A DNA stretch of 64,000 nucleotides from Bacillota bacterium (GCA_023393165.1 JAEWMJ010000027.1:62001-126000), one strand, 5' to 3'; positions 16,849 to 25,703 are shown, counted from the stretch's first letter. Notes: generated by a model not told the origin, from the letters alone. A program made the numbers and translations.

Positions 16849-18398
16849 GAATCTCCTTTGGCATCATTATTTTGAAACTGATTATGCGCTTCGGATATGG
16901 TATGAATGATTTTGGATTCTGAAATATCGTTATGCATCAGCATAGCAATGTTTTCGCCTTCCCTGATTACGACAATCCTGTCGCAGTCCCGGACAAGTTC
17001 TTCCAAAATAGAAGAAATCATGATTACGCTGATTTTTTCATTCACGGCAATCTCTCTGATCAGATTTTCCATTTCTGTTTTAGCGCCGACGTCAATACCA
17101 CGGGTGGGTTCATCCAGAATAATCAATTCAGGATCGCTCCCCAACCATCTTCCAAGAATAACTTTCTGCTGATTTCCGCCGCTTAAAAACTTGATTAACT
17201 GCTTGGAATTTGGCGTTTTTATTTTTAAAGCCTTTATATATTTATCTACCATCTCATCCGCTTTTTTGCCGGAAATAAATCCGAACTTGCTGATTTTTTT
17301 CAAAACGGATATCACCATATTATCCCTTACGGACATATCGGGGAAAATAGCGTCCGTCTTTCTTTCTTCAGGACACAACGCAATTTTATTTTTGATTGCG
17401 CTCCTCGGATTATTGATCCTGACATATTTACCATTGATCTTTATTTTGCCGTCCTTAATCGGATGGGCCCCAAAAATCGCCTTGGCTGATTCCGTTCTGC
17501 CCGAACCCAAAAGGCCTGCCAGACCCAGAATTTCACCCCGCTTCACCTGGAAGTTCATTCCGTTCAGGCAGCATTTATGATCGTTTAAATCCTGAACCTC
17601 AAGAATAATATCATCGTCTTTGATATCGGGATTAAATTCTTTTCTGTAGCTCATAATGCTTGTAGCGTCCCGGCCTATCATCTTGGATACCAGATCGATT
17701 TTGGATAATTCGGATGTTTTATATTGCCCTATATACTCTCCGTCTTTTAAAATGGTTATTTTATCACATACTTCATAGATTTCATTCATCCTGTGCGTAA
17801 TAAAAATAACGGATATTCCGTCTTCCTTCAGTTTCCGGACAATATTCAAAAGAACTCCGACTTCTTTTTCATCCAAAGAAGACGTCGCTTCATCCATGAT
17901 GATAAGCTTTGCATCCAACGAAACCGCCATGGCAATGGAGATCATCTGCTGCACTGCCGCACCGAAATTCATAATGGGACAGTTCACATCAATGTTGATG
18001 CCGAATTTGCAAAGGATTTCCTGTGCTCTTTTATTTGTTTGTTTCCAGTCGATAATGCCCTTTTTTCTGATTTCGTTGCCCAGAAACATGTTTTCTGCAA
18101 CGCTTAAATAAGGTACGGTATTTAATTCCTGGTATATGGGACGAATGCCGGCATGCTGCGCCTGCGCAGGGGATGAAAAATTTACTTCTTTTCCGTCAAA
18201 TATGATCTTTCCGCCATCTTTCTGATGAATACCGGTTAAGATCTTTATCAGTACGGATTTTCCGGCGCCGTTTTCTCCTGCCAACGCGTGCACTTCTCCC
18301 CTGCCAATCGTTAGATTGACTCCTTTGAGGGCATCTACTCCTATAAAAGATTTGTAAATCCCCTGCATATCAAGAAGAACTTGATCTGATTCATTCAT
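16833..18398 (-). CDS. Sugar ABC transporter ATP-binding protein (RbsA/MglA-like)
   Basis: A 521-residue double-domain ATPase of the CUT2 class. The first half has Walker A GENGAGKSVLIKIL near residue 38 and Walker B LIIMDEATSSLD near 165 with a weak signature (NFGAAVQQM). The second half has a degenerate P-loop (GLLGSGRTES near 295), a good signature LSGGNQQKVILGR near 407, and LIILDEPTRGID. One consensus site and one degenerate site is normal for this family. GGAGGGG precedes the ATG. It is separated from the binding-protein gene by the hairpin at 18469-18500, which may lower its expression. Confidence 0.9.
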   Translation of the reverse strand: MNESDQVLLDMQGIYKSFIGVDALKGVNLTIGRGEVHALAGENGAGKSVLIKILTGIHQKDGGKIIFDGKEVNFSSPAQAQHAGIRPIYQELNTVPYLSVAENMFLGNEIRKKGIIDWKQTNKRAQEILCKFGINIDVNCPIMNFGAAVQQMISIAMAVSLDAKLIIMDEATSSLDEKEVGVLLNIVRKLKEDGISVIFITHRMNEIYEVCDKITILKDGEYIGQYKTSELSKIDLVSKMIGRDATSIMSYRKEFNPDIKDDDIILEVQDLNDHKCCLNGMNFQVKRGEILGLAGLLGSGRTESAKAIFGAHPIKDGKIKINGKYVRINNPRSAIKNKIALCPEERKTDAIFPDMSVRDNMVISVLKKISKFGFISGKKADEMVDKYIKALKIKTPNSKQLIKFLSGGNQQKVILGRWLGSDPELIILDEPTRGIDVGAKTEMENLIREIAVNEKISVIMISSILEELVRDCDRIVVIREGENIAMLMHNDISESKIIHTISEAHNQFQNNDAKGDSCPCQ

Positions 18399-18468
18399 CT
18401 TGTCCCCTCCAAAATTTTTTATGGGTCTCGCTATCTATATGAATTTAATTTGTTTTCAATTTTTTAGT

Positions 18469-18500
18469 ATTTGGGAGAAGGCATCGGCCTTCTCCCAAAT
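18469..18500. terminator. Intercistronic hairpin between binding protein and ATPase genes
   Basis: A perfect 14-bp stem with a 4-base loop (ATTTGGGAGAAGGC / GCCTTCTCCCAAAT), 18 bases after the binding-protein stop. There is no U-run on the minus strand. Such structures commonly make the binding protein more abundant than the ATPase and permeases by stabilising the upstream message. Confidence 0.65.
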
Positions 18501-18518
18501 TGTTTTGATAATCCTGCA

Positions 18519-19583
18519 TTAGAATGCAGTTGCCAGTTTTTCATTTGCGTTTGAAGAATCAATTATGAAAGATGGAATAGTTATGTTCTTTTCGGCCAAT
18601 GCGCCAGCTTTTATTTGTGCAATTGTATCGAACAGGATCGTTCCGTTTTGCGTATCGCATGTGGAAACGGCTGCGAGTTCTCCGTCAATGATTGCCTGTA
18701 CGGCGGCTTTTTGTCCGTCGATGCCTACGATGTAAACGTCTTTGCCAGGAGTCAGGCCGGCAGCTTTCACGGCAGCAAGAGCGCCGAGAGCCATTTCATC
18801 CGTCTGCGCGAATATTACATTAAATTCGCCCTTTTTGGACTGAAGAACGTTTTCAGCAACAGACTGCGCTTTATCCAGCAGAAAGTCAGCGGATTGCGAT
18901 ACAACGATTTTCATTCTGTCACTGTTTGCATCTACTACATTTTGCAGTCCCTGATGCCTCTTGATAGCAGGATCTGATCCTTCAATACCGGTGATTTCAA
19001 AAATATTGATCTGTCCCTGGATATTGTCGGCAACCCACTGAGCAATGATTTGTGCGTCCTGAACAAAATCGAACTGCAGGGATGCTGCATACTGGTCTTC
19101 CGTCTTTGTGCAATCATTTCCAAGAAGGACAACCGGAACGCCGGCTTCTTTCGCCGTATCCAAAGCTGCTGCACCGGATTCAGCTTCGATAGGAGCATAA
19201 ACCAAATAGTCAACTCCCGAAGCAACAATGTTCTCAACATCTGTCAATTGCTGCGCCTGCTGGTCGTCCGCGATGGTAACCTGCAAGTCTACGCCTCTTT
19301 TGGCAGCTTCGTCCTGTATGCTTTTTGTTTGTGCAATCAGCCATGCTCCGGTTGCATTTCTCTGAGCGTACCCAACTTTCAAGCCCGTTAAATCGCCCGT
19401 ATCGGCGGCATCCGCGTTTGCGTCGGTACTTTCAGAAGCAGCAGCAGAAGCCGATTCGGACGGTGCGGCGCCGGATGCAGCGGCAGATTCGCTGCTCGCA
19501 GGCGCAGAAGTACCGCAGGCGGCGAGACTGATAATCATAGCCGCAATCAACGCAACGACAACCAAACTTTTGAACTTTCTCAT
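18519..19583 (-). CDS. Sugar ABC transporter substrate-binding lipoprotein (1)
   Basis: A 354-residue periplasmic-binding-protein-like lipoprotein. Residues 1-23 are a lipoprotein signal with lipobox SLAAC (Cys23), followed by a Ser/Ala/Glu linker to about residue 65 that tethers the domain to the membrane. The mature part is of the ribose/galactose-binding class (peripla_BP_4), with GLKVGYAQRN at the start and VIFAQTDEMALGALAAVK near 258. It should capture the sugar and deliver it to the downstream permeases. It is the first gene of the operon, with a consensus promoter at 19721-19749, and sits opposite a SorC-type regulator. The ligand cannot be read from the sequence. Confidence 0.9.
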   Translation of the reverse strand: MRKFKSLVVVALIAAMIISLAACGTSAPASSESAAASGAAPSESASAAASESTDANADAADTGDLTGLKVGYAQRNATGAWLIAQTKSIQDEAAKRGVDLQVTIADDQQAQQLTDVENIVASGVDYLVYAPIEAESGAAALDTAKEAGVPVVLLGNDCTKTEDQYAASLQFDFVQDAQIIAQWVADNIQGQINIFEITGIEGSDPAIKRHQGLQNVVDANSDRMKIVVSQSADFLLDKAQSVAENVLQSKKGEFNVIFAQTDEMALGALAAVKAAGLTPGKDVYIVGIDGQKAAVQAIIDGELAAVSTCDTQNGTILFDTIAQIKAGALAEKNITIPSFIIDSSNANEKLATAF

Positions 19584-19720
19584 AATTTCCTCCTAGTATA
19601 TTTATTAATTTTCAACGGCAGTATATCGGAACTGCATTGAAACTATTATTTAAAAAACAGGATACATTAAAACTTACTTTCACATTTTACAATTATGGAA
19701 TTGTTTTTCGTTCATTTCGC

Positions 19721-19749
19721 ATTATATATATTTCATTCTTTTTTGTCAA
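19721..19749 (-). promoter_or_regulatory. Consensus promoter of the ABC-kinase-dehydrogenase operon
   Basis: Perfect TTGACA (19744-19749) and TATAAT (19721-19726) on the minus strand with a 17-base spacer. Transcription would start near 19714, leaving a leader of about 130 bases before the binding-protein gene. Confidence 0.8.
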
Positions 19750-19845
19750 TAATCTAATTATAATTTCACATATGTTACTTTTTATGTTTGTTAAATTAAT
19801 CCATTTATTATATTTAGTAGTATTATTTCTTATTTTATATGTATA

Positions 19846-19904
19846 GTAACATTTGCTATTTTTCAATTCTGTATTTTTATTGACATTTCCGGAACAAATG
19901 TTAC
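19846..19904. promoter_or_regulatory. Inverted operator-like pair GTAACATTTG / CAAATGTTAC
   Basis: GTAACATTTG (19846-19855) is the exact inverse of CAAATGTTAC (19895-19904). A third partial copy, ATATGTTAC, lies at 19770-19778. The downstream arm sits inside the regulator's own promoter, where ACATTT and AAATGT also form a short dyad (19883-19901). The pattern suggests cooperative binding of the adjacent SorC-type regulator to control both divergent units. Confidence 0.5.
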
Positions 19905-19907
19905 AAT
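19880..19907 (+). promoter_or_regulatory. Promoter of the SorC-type regulator
   Basis: TTGACA (19880-19885) and TACAAT (19902-19907), spacer 16, with an operator-like dyad between them. The leader is short (about 30 bases) before the ATG at 19945. Confidence 0.65.
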
Positions 19908-19944
19908 ACAACTAATACTGGAAAAAATATTTGGAGTGTTTTAT

Positions 19945-20898
19945 ATGAGGGTTCCGAAATATGAAAAAATAGAGCTGCTGGAAACAATAGCTGAAATGTA
20001 TTATATTAAAAACTTGTCTCAGGAAGAAATATCAAAATTACTGTCCATGTCCCGTTCAAATATTTCAAAATTATTGAAGTCGTGTAAAGATGAAAATGTA
20101 GTTGAATTTAAAATCAACTACAGTTCCAAGTCCAAAACCGCTCTGGAGATGGAGTTAACCAGGAAATTTAAACTTGAAGTCGCCGCGATAGCGCCTTCCG
20201 GTTCTTACAGCGAATTAAGCAAAGTAAATGTAGGAAAAAGCGCTGCCGCTTTTCTTAAAAAGATCATAAAACCGCATTCCCTCATCGGAATATCATGGGG
20301 AACTACCCTTTTTCATGTAATTAACAACCTGGAGGCGAATCCATCCGCTTATGCTGATTCAATCCAGATGGTAGGCGGTTTCGAAACCAAAAATATCGAT
20401 ACCAACGGTCAGGAAATCGCTAAAAAACTTGCGCGCGCATTTAACGGACACTGTTATATGCTTCAAACACCGATGATTGTTCAAACTAAAGTTTTAAAGG
20501 ACCTGTTGCTTGAAGAGCCGCAAATATCCGAACATTTCCGTATGTTTAAAGATATCGATATCGCTTTGATCGGACTCGGGTCTAATCAGCCTTATCTGAA
20601 TTCAGTCTTCAAATCCGGCTATATTACAGAAAAAGAGGTGCGGGAAATAATCAACATGGGCGCCGTGGCAGACATCTGCGGCCGCCATTTGGATATCAGC
20701 GGAAACATATGTAAGACCGAAATTTCCGACAGGGTAATCGGCATTAGTTTGGAACAGCTTAAGAAAATTCCCACAGTTATTGGCGTCGCTTCCGGAACAG
20801 ATAAAAAAGACGCCGTATTAAGCGCGCTTAGGGGTTCATTTGTCAATATGATTATAGTGGACGAAGATCTCGCTTATGCACTCCTAAATGACGATTGA
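19945..20898 (+). CDS. SorC/DeoR-type sugar-binding transcriptional regulator
   Basis: A 317-residue SorC-family regulator. Residues about 15-50 form an HTH (LSQEEISKLLSMSRSNISKLL), and the rest is the sugar-phosphate-binding domain, with GISWGTTLF near 118 and GLGSNQPYL near 212. A GTG at 19936 extends the frame, but the GGAG at 19933-19936 is correctly placed only for the ATG at 19945. It is divergent from the sugar importer operon and, by position and the inverted repeats between them, is its likely regulator. Members of this family usually sense a phosphorylated sugar, which would fit the kinase product of the operon. Confidence 0.85.
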   Translation: MRVPKYEKIELLETIAEMYYIKNLSQEEISKLLSMSRSNISKLLKSCKDENVVEFKINYSSKSKTALEMELTRKFKLEVAAIAPSGSYSELSKVNVGKSAAAFLKKIIKPHSLIGISWGTTLFHVINNLEANPSAYADSIQMVGGFETKNIDTNGQEIAKKLARAFNGHCYMLQTPMIVQTKVLKDLLLEEPQISEHFRMFKDIDIALIGLGSNQPYLNSVFKSGYITEKEVREIINMGAVADICGRHLDISGNICKTEISDRVIGISLEQLKKIPTVIGVASGTDKKDAVLSALRGSFVNMIIVDEDLAYALLNDD

Positions 20899-20950
20899 TA
20901 TCGTAGGTTTGTTACGGATTTGATGTTCATAAACAAATGCAAAGAAAACT

Positions 20951-21078
20951 TGGAAGTTAACCCGATATCGCAGACGCCGGATGGAGAAACGTGCAAGGGA
21001 AATCAATCGCCTTCAGAAAATGCTTGAAGGCGCAAACAGTAAGCTTTCGGGGTCTGTAGCCGATATTACAGGACAAAC
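20951..21078 (+). pseudogene. IS110-type transposase fragment
   Basis: The frame through the ATG at 20981 reads LTRYRRRRMEKRAREINR followed by LQKMLEGANSKLSGSVADIT. This is the well-known central stretch of IS110-family transposases (RYRR..ER.REVNRLQK.LE.ANIKL..V..D..G). Only about 40 codons remain, with no start, catalytic DEDD segment or C-terminus. It is an old relic lying between two convergent genes. Confidence 0.65.
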
Positions 21079-21105
21079 TGCCCGGCGGTTGCCGAAGCAG
21101 GCTGA

Positions 21106-22026
21106 TTACCGGGCATCCATTAATCCTGCCAGCTTTTCCGTTTCAGTATAAATTTCTTTCTTGCTGAGGCCGAGGCTGCGGAGCACATCCAGCGCCTCTT
21201 GAATCTGCGCTTTTGCATTTTCTGTATCTCCCTCACTTTGCGCGAGCATGGCCAGTTTTTTGCAGGTGATGGCATATTCCGTATTTTTTCCAAAATACCG
21301 TGCGGTTAAGTCCTTCGCGGTTTTATAAGAATCCTTTGCCGCGGTTTTCTTTCCCTCCTTCACCAGCAAATCCCCAAGAGTATTATACGCCGCAGCCAAA
21401 TGCATCTTTTGTTCCTTGGGCAGCGCATTGTAAATCCCAATTGCTTGTTTCAAATACTCCATTGCGTCTTTGTTTTGCCCCTGGAACATATAAAGCGCCG
21501 CAATATTGGTCAGCGTAATCGCCTGTTCCTGCTTCAGCTCATCATTGTCCTTCATCATATCCAACGCTGTAAAAAGATCTTCTTTCGCCTTGTCAAAGCT
21601 TCCCGTCTCTATATAGAGCAGGGCGACATTGTTTAGTGCGGAAGCATAAAGATAACTGTCCTTGCCCACGGTCCTCTCATAGACTCCGAGCGCTTCCTTA
21701 TAGCTTTCCAGCGCCTTCTCCTTATTATCCGCCAGGCGGTAAGCCCTCGCAAGATTGTTTACAACCGTTGCATATTCAGGTGTTTCAGATCCGCAAAGCG
21801 TGGCAACAAAATCCCTCGCCACTTTAAACTGATCGAGCGCCTGCGTGATCCGCCCCCTGTTCAAGTAATAAGAGCCCAGCTCATTGTACACCGCCACCTG
21901 AACATCATCGGTTTTGCCGCAGCACAAAAAATGGCGCCGAGACTCTTCCAACAAGAAATACTCCACTTCCTTCGGATTCCCTGCCGCATACTTTTCTTCC
22001 AGCTTCCGGTAGAACTCGTTCAGCAT
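21106..22026 (-). CDS. Tetratricopeptide repeat protein
   Basis: A 306-residue protein made almost wholly of TPR units (about six, of the kinesin-light-chain type), for example YATVVNNLARAYRLADNKEK near residue 98 and YASALNNVALLYIETGSFDK near 140. There is no signal peptide or enzyme domain, so it is probably a cytoplasmic scaffold or protein-binding partner. It lies 137 bases downstream of GRE 1 on the same strand but is separated by a terminator-like hairpin, so a functional link to the GRE is uncertain. A GGAGTAG site precedes the ATG. Confidence 0.8.
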   Translation of the reverse strand: MLNEFYRKLEEKYAAGNPKEVEYFLLEESRRHFLCCGKTDDVQVAVYNELGSYYLNRGRITQALDQFKVARDFVATLCGSETPEYATVVNNLARAYRLADNKEKALESYKEALGVYERTVGKDSYLYASALNNVALLYIETGSFDKAKEDLFTALDMMKDNDELKQEQAITLTNIAALYMFQGQNKDAMEYLKQAIGIYNALPKEQKMHLAAAYNTLGDLLVKEGKKTAAKDSYKTAKDLTARYFGKNTEYAITCKKLAMLAQSEGDTENAKAQIQEALDVLRSLGLSKKEIYTETEKLAGLMDAR

Positions 22027-22067
22027 ATGACTACTCCTTTCAAAAAACCTTCATTCCGGCACGGTTA

Positions 22068-22129
22068 TTAAAAGGGACGCCCTGTTGGATAAACGCAGTC
22101 AAGTCACGAAACCAGCGCGTCCCTTTTAA
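22068..22129 (-). terminator. Terminator-like hairpin between GRE 1 and the TPR gene
   Basis: A perfect 13-bp inverted repeat (TTAAAAGGGACGC / GCGTCCCTTTTAA) with a 36-base loop. On the minus strand the stem ends in CCCUUUU, so it can end the activase-GRE transcript. Confidence 0.55.
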
Positions 22130-22163
22130 ATTTTAAACCGCTTAAGTCCGATATCCGCCGATC

Positions 22164-24623
22164 CTATCTTATTTCTTCAAACTGCGTACGTGAAATCAAT
22201 TCATCCTGAACGTCTTTCACGATCTCCGTGAACAACGCGGCATACCCGGTTATACGAACCATAAGGTCTTTATACTGTTCCGGCTGTACCTGTGCGGCTC
22301 TCAGCGTCTTATGGGAGGTTACCTGAAACTGAATCTGCGCGCCGTTATTGCGGAAATACGATTTGACAATCTCCACGGAATCATCCAGCGCATCTTCCGT
22401 AGACAGCGCGTCGGGAGAAAACTTAACATTGAAGATAATCCCGCCGGTTGCCTGTGTCTGATCCAGTTTTGATACCGAATTCAGCATGGCCGTCAAACCT
22501 TGGGTATCCGACCCCTGTGTCGGGCACACGCTGTCATTGCATGGCGTGGTGGACAGACGGCCGTCCGGGCTGGCTCCGCAATACTTGCCGTAAGCGGTAT
22601 TTGCCGAAACCGTCAAGTAAGACGGCCACATAGACCTTGGAAGCTCTCCGCCGCGCGGATCTTTAAATTCATGCTCTACACCGTTGTCATCCACATATTT
22701 CTGGCCTAATTCATAAGACAGGTTCATCATATCCACCGTGATATCGTCAACCCAATCCACATCATTTCCATATTTGTCAACGTTCAGCAATATCTGGCGC
22801 ATATCTTCGCGGCCTTCAAAGTTCGTACGGCAAGCGTCCATCACTTCTTTAAGCGTGCACTTTTTGTCTTCAAAGCAAACTTTCTTAATCGCCGCAAGGG
22901 AGTTGCCTACGTTTGCCATGCCTACAACGGCAATCATGGATGTCCAGTAATATTTGGCGCCGCCATGCCAAATCTCCGTCGCTTTCTCAATGCAGGTACC
23001 GTTTGTTACGGACATCCACGGAAGCGGCATTACTTTCTTATGCACATTCACTTCCGTGTTCATCAGGACAGCCGCCTGTTTGTAGAAATAACGCATCTGC
23101 GTTTCATAAGCCTTAATCACATCATCTATGGATTTAAATTCTTCCACTTCACCAGTCTTCGGGCCATACTGTTTGCCGGTCAACTGGTCGCGGCCATTGT
23201 TTAAAGCCATTTCAAGTATCTTAAGGTTGCTTAGCCAAATCATCAGCAAGCTGGCTGTTTTGCCCGGAATCTGCACTTCCGAACAGCCTGCGCAAGCGTA
23301 AGCACGCGCGTCATCCATCGGTAAGCCGCGGCTAAGAAGTGATTTTACAAACATCTCGTCATTAATAATCTGCGGAATAGCGTTACGCACGCTTATCACG
23401 CGCATCGCTTCTTTAAGAAGGTTGTCATCGCACTTATTGTGCCAACGGACCGACATATTCGGCTGGAAGAAGCCCACATCCATCTGGGCCTGCAGGCAGA
23501 CGTATGTTAGTTCATTTGTAATGTCTCTGCCATATTTGTCTGTGCCGCCAAGGCTCATATGCTCTCCCATGGCAAAATTCGCAATAAAGGTTGCCTGCTG
23601 CGTGTCATACAGGATCACCATTTCAGCCAATTTGATATAAAAACAGCCGAGGTATTCTGCGGCGGATTCCTGCGTCTCAAGACCCTCCGCCAAATCTCTT
23701 TCATAGTACGGAAGCATGTACCGGTCAAAATTTCCGGGGGCGATTGAAACGCCGTTCGCCTCCAGCTGGGTAATCAATTCTGTGAACCATACAAACTGTG
23801 TTGCTTCGTAGAAGTTCCGCGCAGGATTTTCCGGCACCCATTCGCATGTTTCAGCAATTCTGAGCAATTCAGCCTTGCGTGTTTCATCCGTTTCCATCTC
23901 CGCCAGCTCACGCGCTTTTGCGGCGTATCTATGAGCAAACGTGATCGCGGCGTCAATTGAAATAATCATGGCCTTCAAGTCATTGATTTTCTGAACGCCA
24001 TCCTTATCGCATATGTCGATCGAAGCTAAAACCTTCTCAGCCTGTTCTCTTTTGCCCCGCAAGCCCATCTTTAAAAGGTTTTCATGATCCGGCACATAGT
24101 GGCCCGGGCCGTTCCCAAACGCGCACCAGCCATTGATAACCTGATTTTCCGCCAATTGATGACGGCGTGTTTCTTCGGGCAGCGTATTGATCATGTGGGC
24201 GTACAGGCATCTATCTTCCCAATAAGGGACGATCTCTTCAAGCAGCTCTTTTCTCACCTCGGGCGTAACAATAAAGCGATCGGTCGCGCGCGTTTCAAAC
24301 ATATCAATCTCATCTCTAATGAAATTTACGCGCGATTCCGGAAAAACGCTGCAGCTTCTGTTGCTCATACCGCTCTGCGCCCCTACTATGAGTTCGCCTG
24401 CGCGAATTGCGCAATCCATGCCTTCCATAACCGCTTTAAAAGCAAGCGCGCGCCGGATAACCATAGGCTGCCCTTCCGACTCTTTGTAAGACTGTGTCAC
24501 AAGGCGCGCTCTTTGCGGGTCAACATAAAACTTATCTTCTAAAAATCTTTGTTTAAGCGCATTAATCCTGGGGGTCTCTTCTTCCCTTTTGCGTACCTTA
24601 TAAGGCTTCTGGGTAAATAACAT
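22164..24623 (-). CDS. Glycyl radical enzyme 1 (PFL/diol-dehydratase superfamily)
   Basis: An 819-residue glycyl radical enzyme. The catalytic cysteine loop is CAGCSEVQIPGK (Cys447, with Glu449), and the radical glycine lies in VRITGYAALF near the C-terminus (Gly793). A Cys-x-Glu arrangement is typical of the dehydratase/lyase clade (glycerol and propanediol dehydratases, choline lyase, hydroxyproline dehydratase) rather than pyruvate formate-lyase. The Ser between Cys and Glu is less usual than the Val found in most of these. A longer frame starts at 24668, but an AAAGGAG is well placed only for the ATG at 24623. It follows its activase in a LacI-controlled unit. The substrate is not identifiable; a polyol or sugar derivative fits the neighbourhood. 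Confidence 0.85.
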   Translation of the reverse strand: MLFTQKPYKVRKREEETPRINALKQRFLEDKFYVDPQRARLVTQSYKESEGQPMVIRRALAFKAVMEGMDCAIRAGELIVGAQSGMSNRSCSVFPESRVNFIRDEIDMFETRATDRFIVTPEVRKELLEEIVPYWEDRCLYAHMINTLPEETRRHQLAENQVINGWCAFGNGPGHYVPDHENLLKMGLRGKREQAEKVLASIDICDKDGVQKINDLKAMIISIDAAITFAHRYAAKARELAEMETDETRKAELLRIAETCEWVPENPARNFYEATQFVWFTELITQLEANGVSIAPGNFDRYMLPYYERDLAEGLETQESAAEYLGCFYIKLAEMVILYDTQQATFIANFAMGEHMSLGGTDKYGRDITNELTYVCLQAQMDVGFFQPNMSVRWHNKCDDNLLKEAMRVISVRNAIPQIINDEMFVKSLLSRGLPMDDARAYACAGCSEVQIPGKTASLLMIWLSNLKILEMALNNGRDQLTGKQYGPKTGEVEEFKSIDDVIKAYETQMRYFYKQAAVLMNTEVNVHKKVMPLPWMSVTNGTCIEKATEIWHGGAKYYWTSMIAVVGMANVGNSLAAIKKVCFEDKKCTLKEVMDACRTNFEGREDMRQILLNVDKYGNDVDWVDDITVDMMNLSYELGQKYVDDNGVEHEFKDPRGGELPRSMWPSYLTVSANTAYGKYCGASPDGRLSTTPCNDSVCPTQGSDTQGLTAMLNSVSKLDQTQATGGIIFNVKFSPDALSTEDALDDSVEIVKSYFRNNGAQIQFQVTSHKTLRAAQVQPEQYKDLMVRITGYAALFTEIVKDVQDELISRTQFEEIR

Positions 24624-24722
24624 AATCAGTCTCCTTTCATTCCGTTCCATGGTTTGTTTATTTTTCAAGTGTTACCGTTTCCAATGTATAACACAATATG
24701 TAATTCAAGCTCTTTAAAGCGG

Positions 24723-25622
24723 TTAGTCTGTGACAATATCGATTCCCAAATCACGGAAATACTGTTTATTTTCCTCATCCTGCTCGGGGGTATTGCTATC
24801 GATATCTTTAACCGCATATTCCATCCCCAGTTCTTCATATTCATGCTGCCCCAATTTATGAAAACTGAGGTATTTCAAATCTTTGAGCCCAACGCTTTTC
24901 ATAAATTCAGCCATTGCCTTCATATTCTCTTTTGTTTCCGTTATACCGGGAATCGCCGGCAGGTCCAGTACAATCCGGCACAGTCCGGATGCCGCGGCGC
25001 GCCGGATGTTGTCGATGATTTTATCGTTGGATACGCCGGTCAATTTTTTATGCTCCTCCGGGTCCATATGTTTAAGGTCTATATAAGCGATCCTGGTATG
25101 CTCCAAAATCAATTTCAGCTTTTCCCAATCTCCATAGCCGCTTGTCTCGATACAGGTGTGAATTCCGCTCTCTTCCGCAATGCGCAATATTTCCGCAGTG
25201 AACTCCGGCTGCATCAAAACTTCACCGCCGGAAACCGTAATTCCACCGCCTGTCGACCGGTAATAGGAGGAATCCCGCCGTACCGCCTCCATTACTTCCT
25301 CAGCGGTCATTTCACGTCCGTCCATCCGGATCGCCTGCGACGGACACTCCTCGGCGCAACGCCCGCAACGGACGCATTTATCATACAAAATACGGTGTCC
25401 CTGCCCGCTCATGTTGATCGCGCCATATGCACAGGCCTCCAGACACTTACCGCATCCAATGCACTTTGACGCTAAAAACACCACGCCCGGCTTAAGATTC
25501 CATGTCTGCGGGCTGCTGCACCACTTGCAGCGCAGAGGACACCCTTTCAAAAACACTGTGGTTCGAATCCCAGGCCCGTCATAACGCGAATATCTTCGGA
25601 TCGTCGAAACATAACCTTTCAT
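24723..25622 (-). CDS. Glycyl-radical-enzyme activating protein (radical SAM) 1
   Basis: A 299-residue radical-SAM activase. The SAM cluster motif is GCPLRCKWC (Cys28, Cys32, Cys35), preceded by the typical YDGPGIRTTVFLKG. A two-cluster ferredoxin insert follows (CIGCGKCLEAC and CVRCGRCAEEC, about residues 53-95), found in dehydratase-type activases but not in PFL activase. GGGITVSGGE near 132 is the SAM-binding GGE motif. It generates the glycyl radical on the GRE encoded just downstream. The frame extends to 25652, but GGCGGG is six bases before the ATG at 25622. A perfect LacI-type palindrome lies 70 bases upstream. Confidence 0.9.
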   Translation of the reverse strand: MKGYVSTIRRYSRYDGPGIRTTVFLKGCPLRCKWCSSPQTWNLKPGVVFLASKCIGCGKCLEACAYGAINMSGQGHRILYDKCVRCGRCAEECPSQAIRMDGREMTAEEVMEAVRRDSSYYRSTGGGITVSGGEVLMQPEFTAEILRIAEESGIHTCIETSGYGDWEKLKLILEHTRIAYIDLKHMDPEEHKKLTGVSNDKIIDNIRRAAASGLCRIVLDLPAIPGITETKENMKAMAEFMKSVGLKDLKYLSFHKLGQHEYEELGMEYAVKDIDSNTPEQDEENKQYFRDLGIDIVTD

Positions 25623-25691
25623 CATAATCCCGCCTTTCTTCTGTGTATTCATGTGGCCATTGTTTCAAAATTACAGGCCCTTCCAATTTAT

Positions 25692-25703
25692 GCAAACGTT
25701 TGC
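25692..25703. promoter_or_regulatory. Perfect LacI-type operator upstream of the GRE 1 activase
   Basis: GCAAACGTTTGC, a perfect 12-bp palindrome with the central CG typical of LacI-family operators. The identical sequence occurs in the LacI gene's own promoter at 26735-26746. It lies between the regulator's stop and the activase start, so it should control the activase-GRE 1 transcript. Confidence 0.8.

Noticed and set aside
24624..24668. The longer N-terminus for GRE 1 (15 extra codons)
   Set aside because: The extra codons contain the AAAGGAG ribosome site that serves the ATG at 24623.
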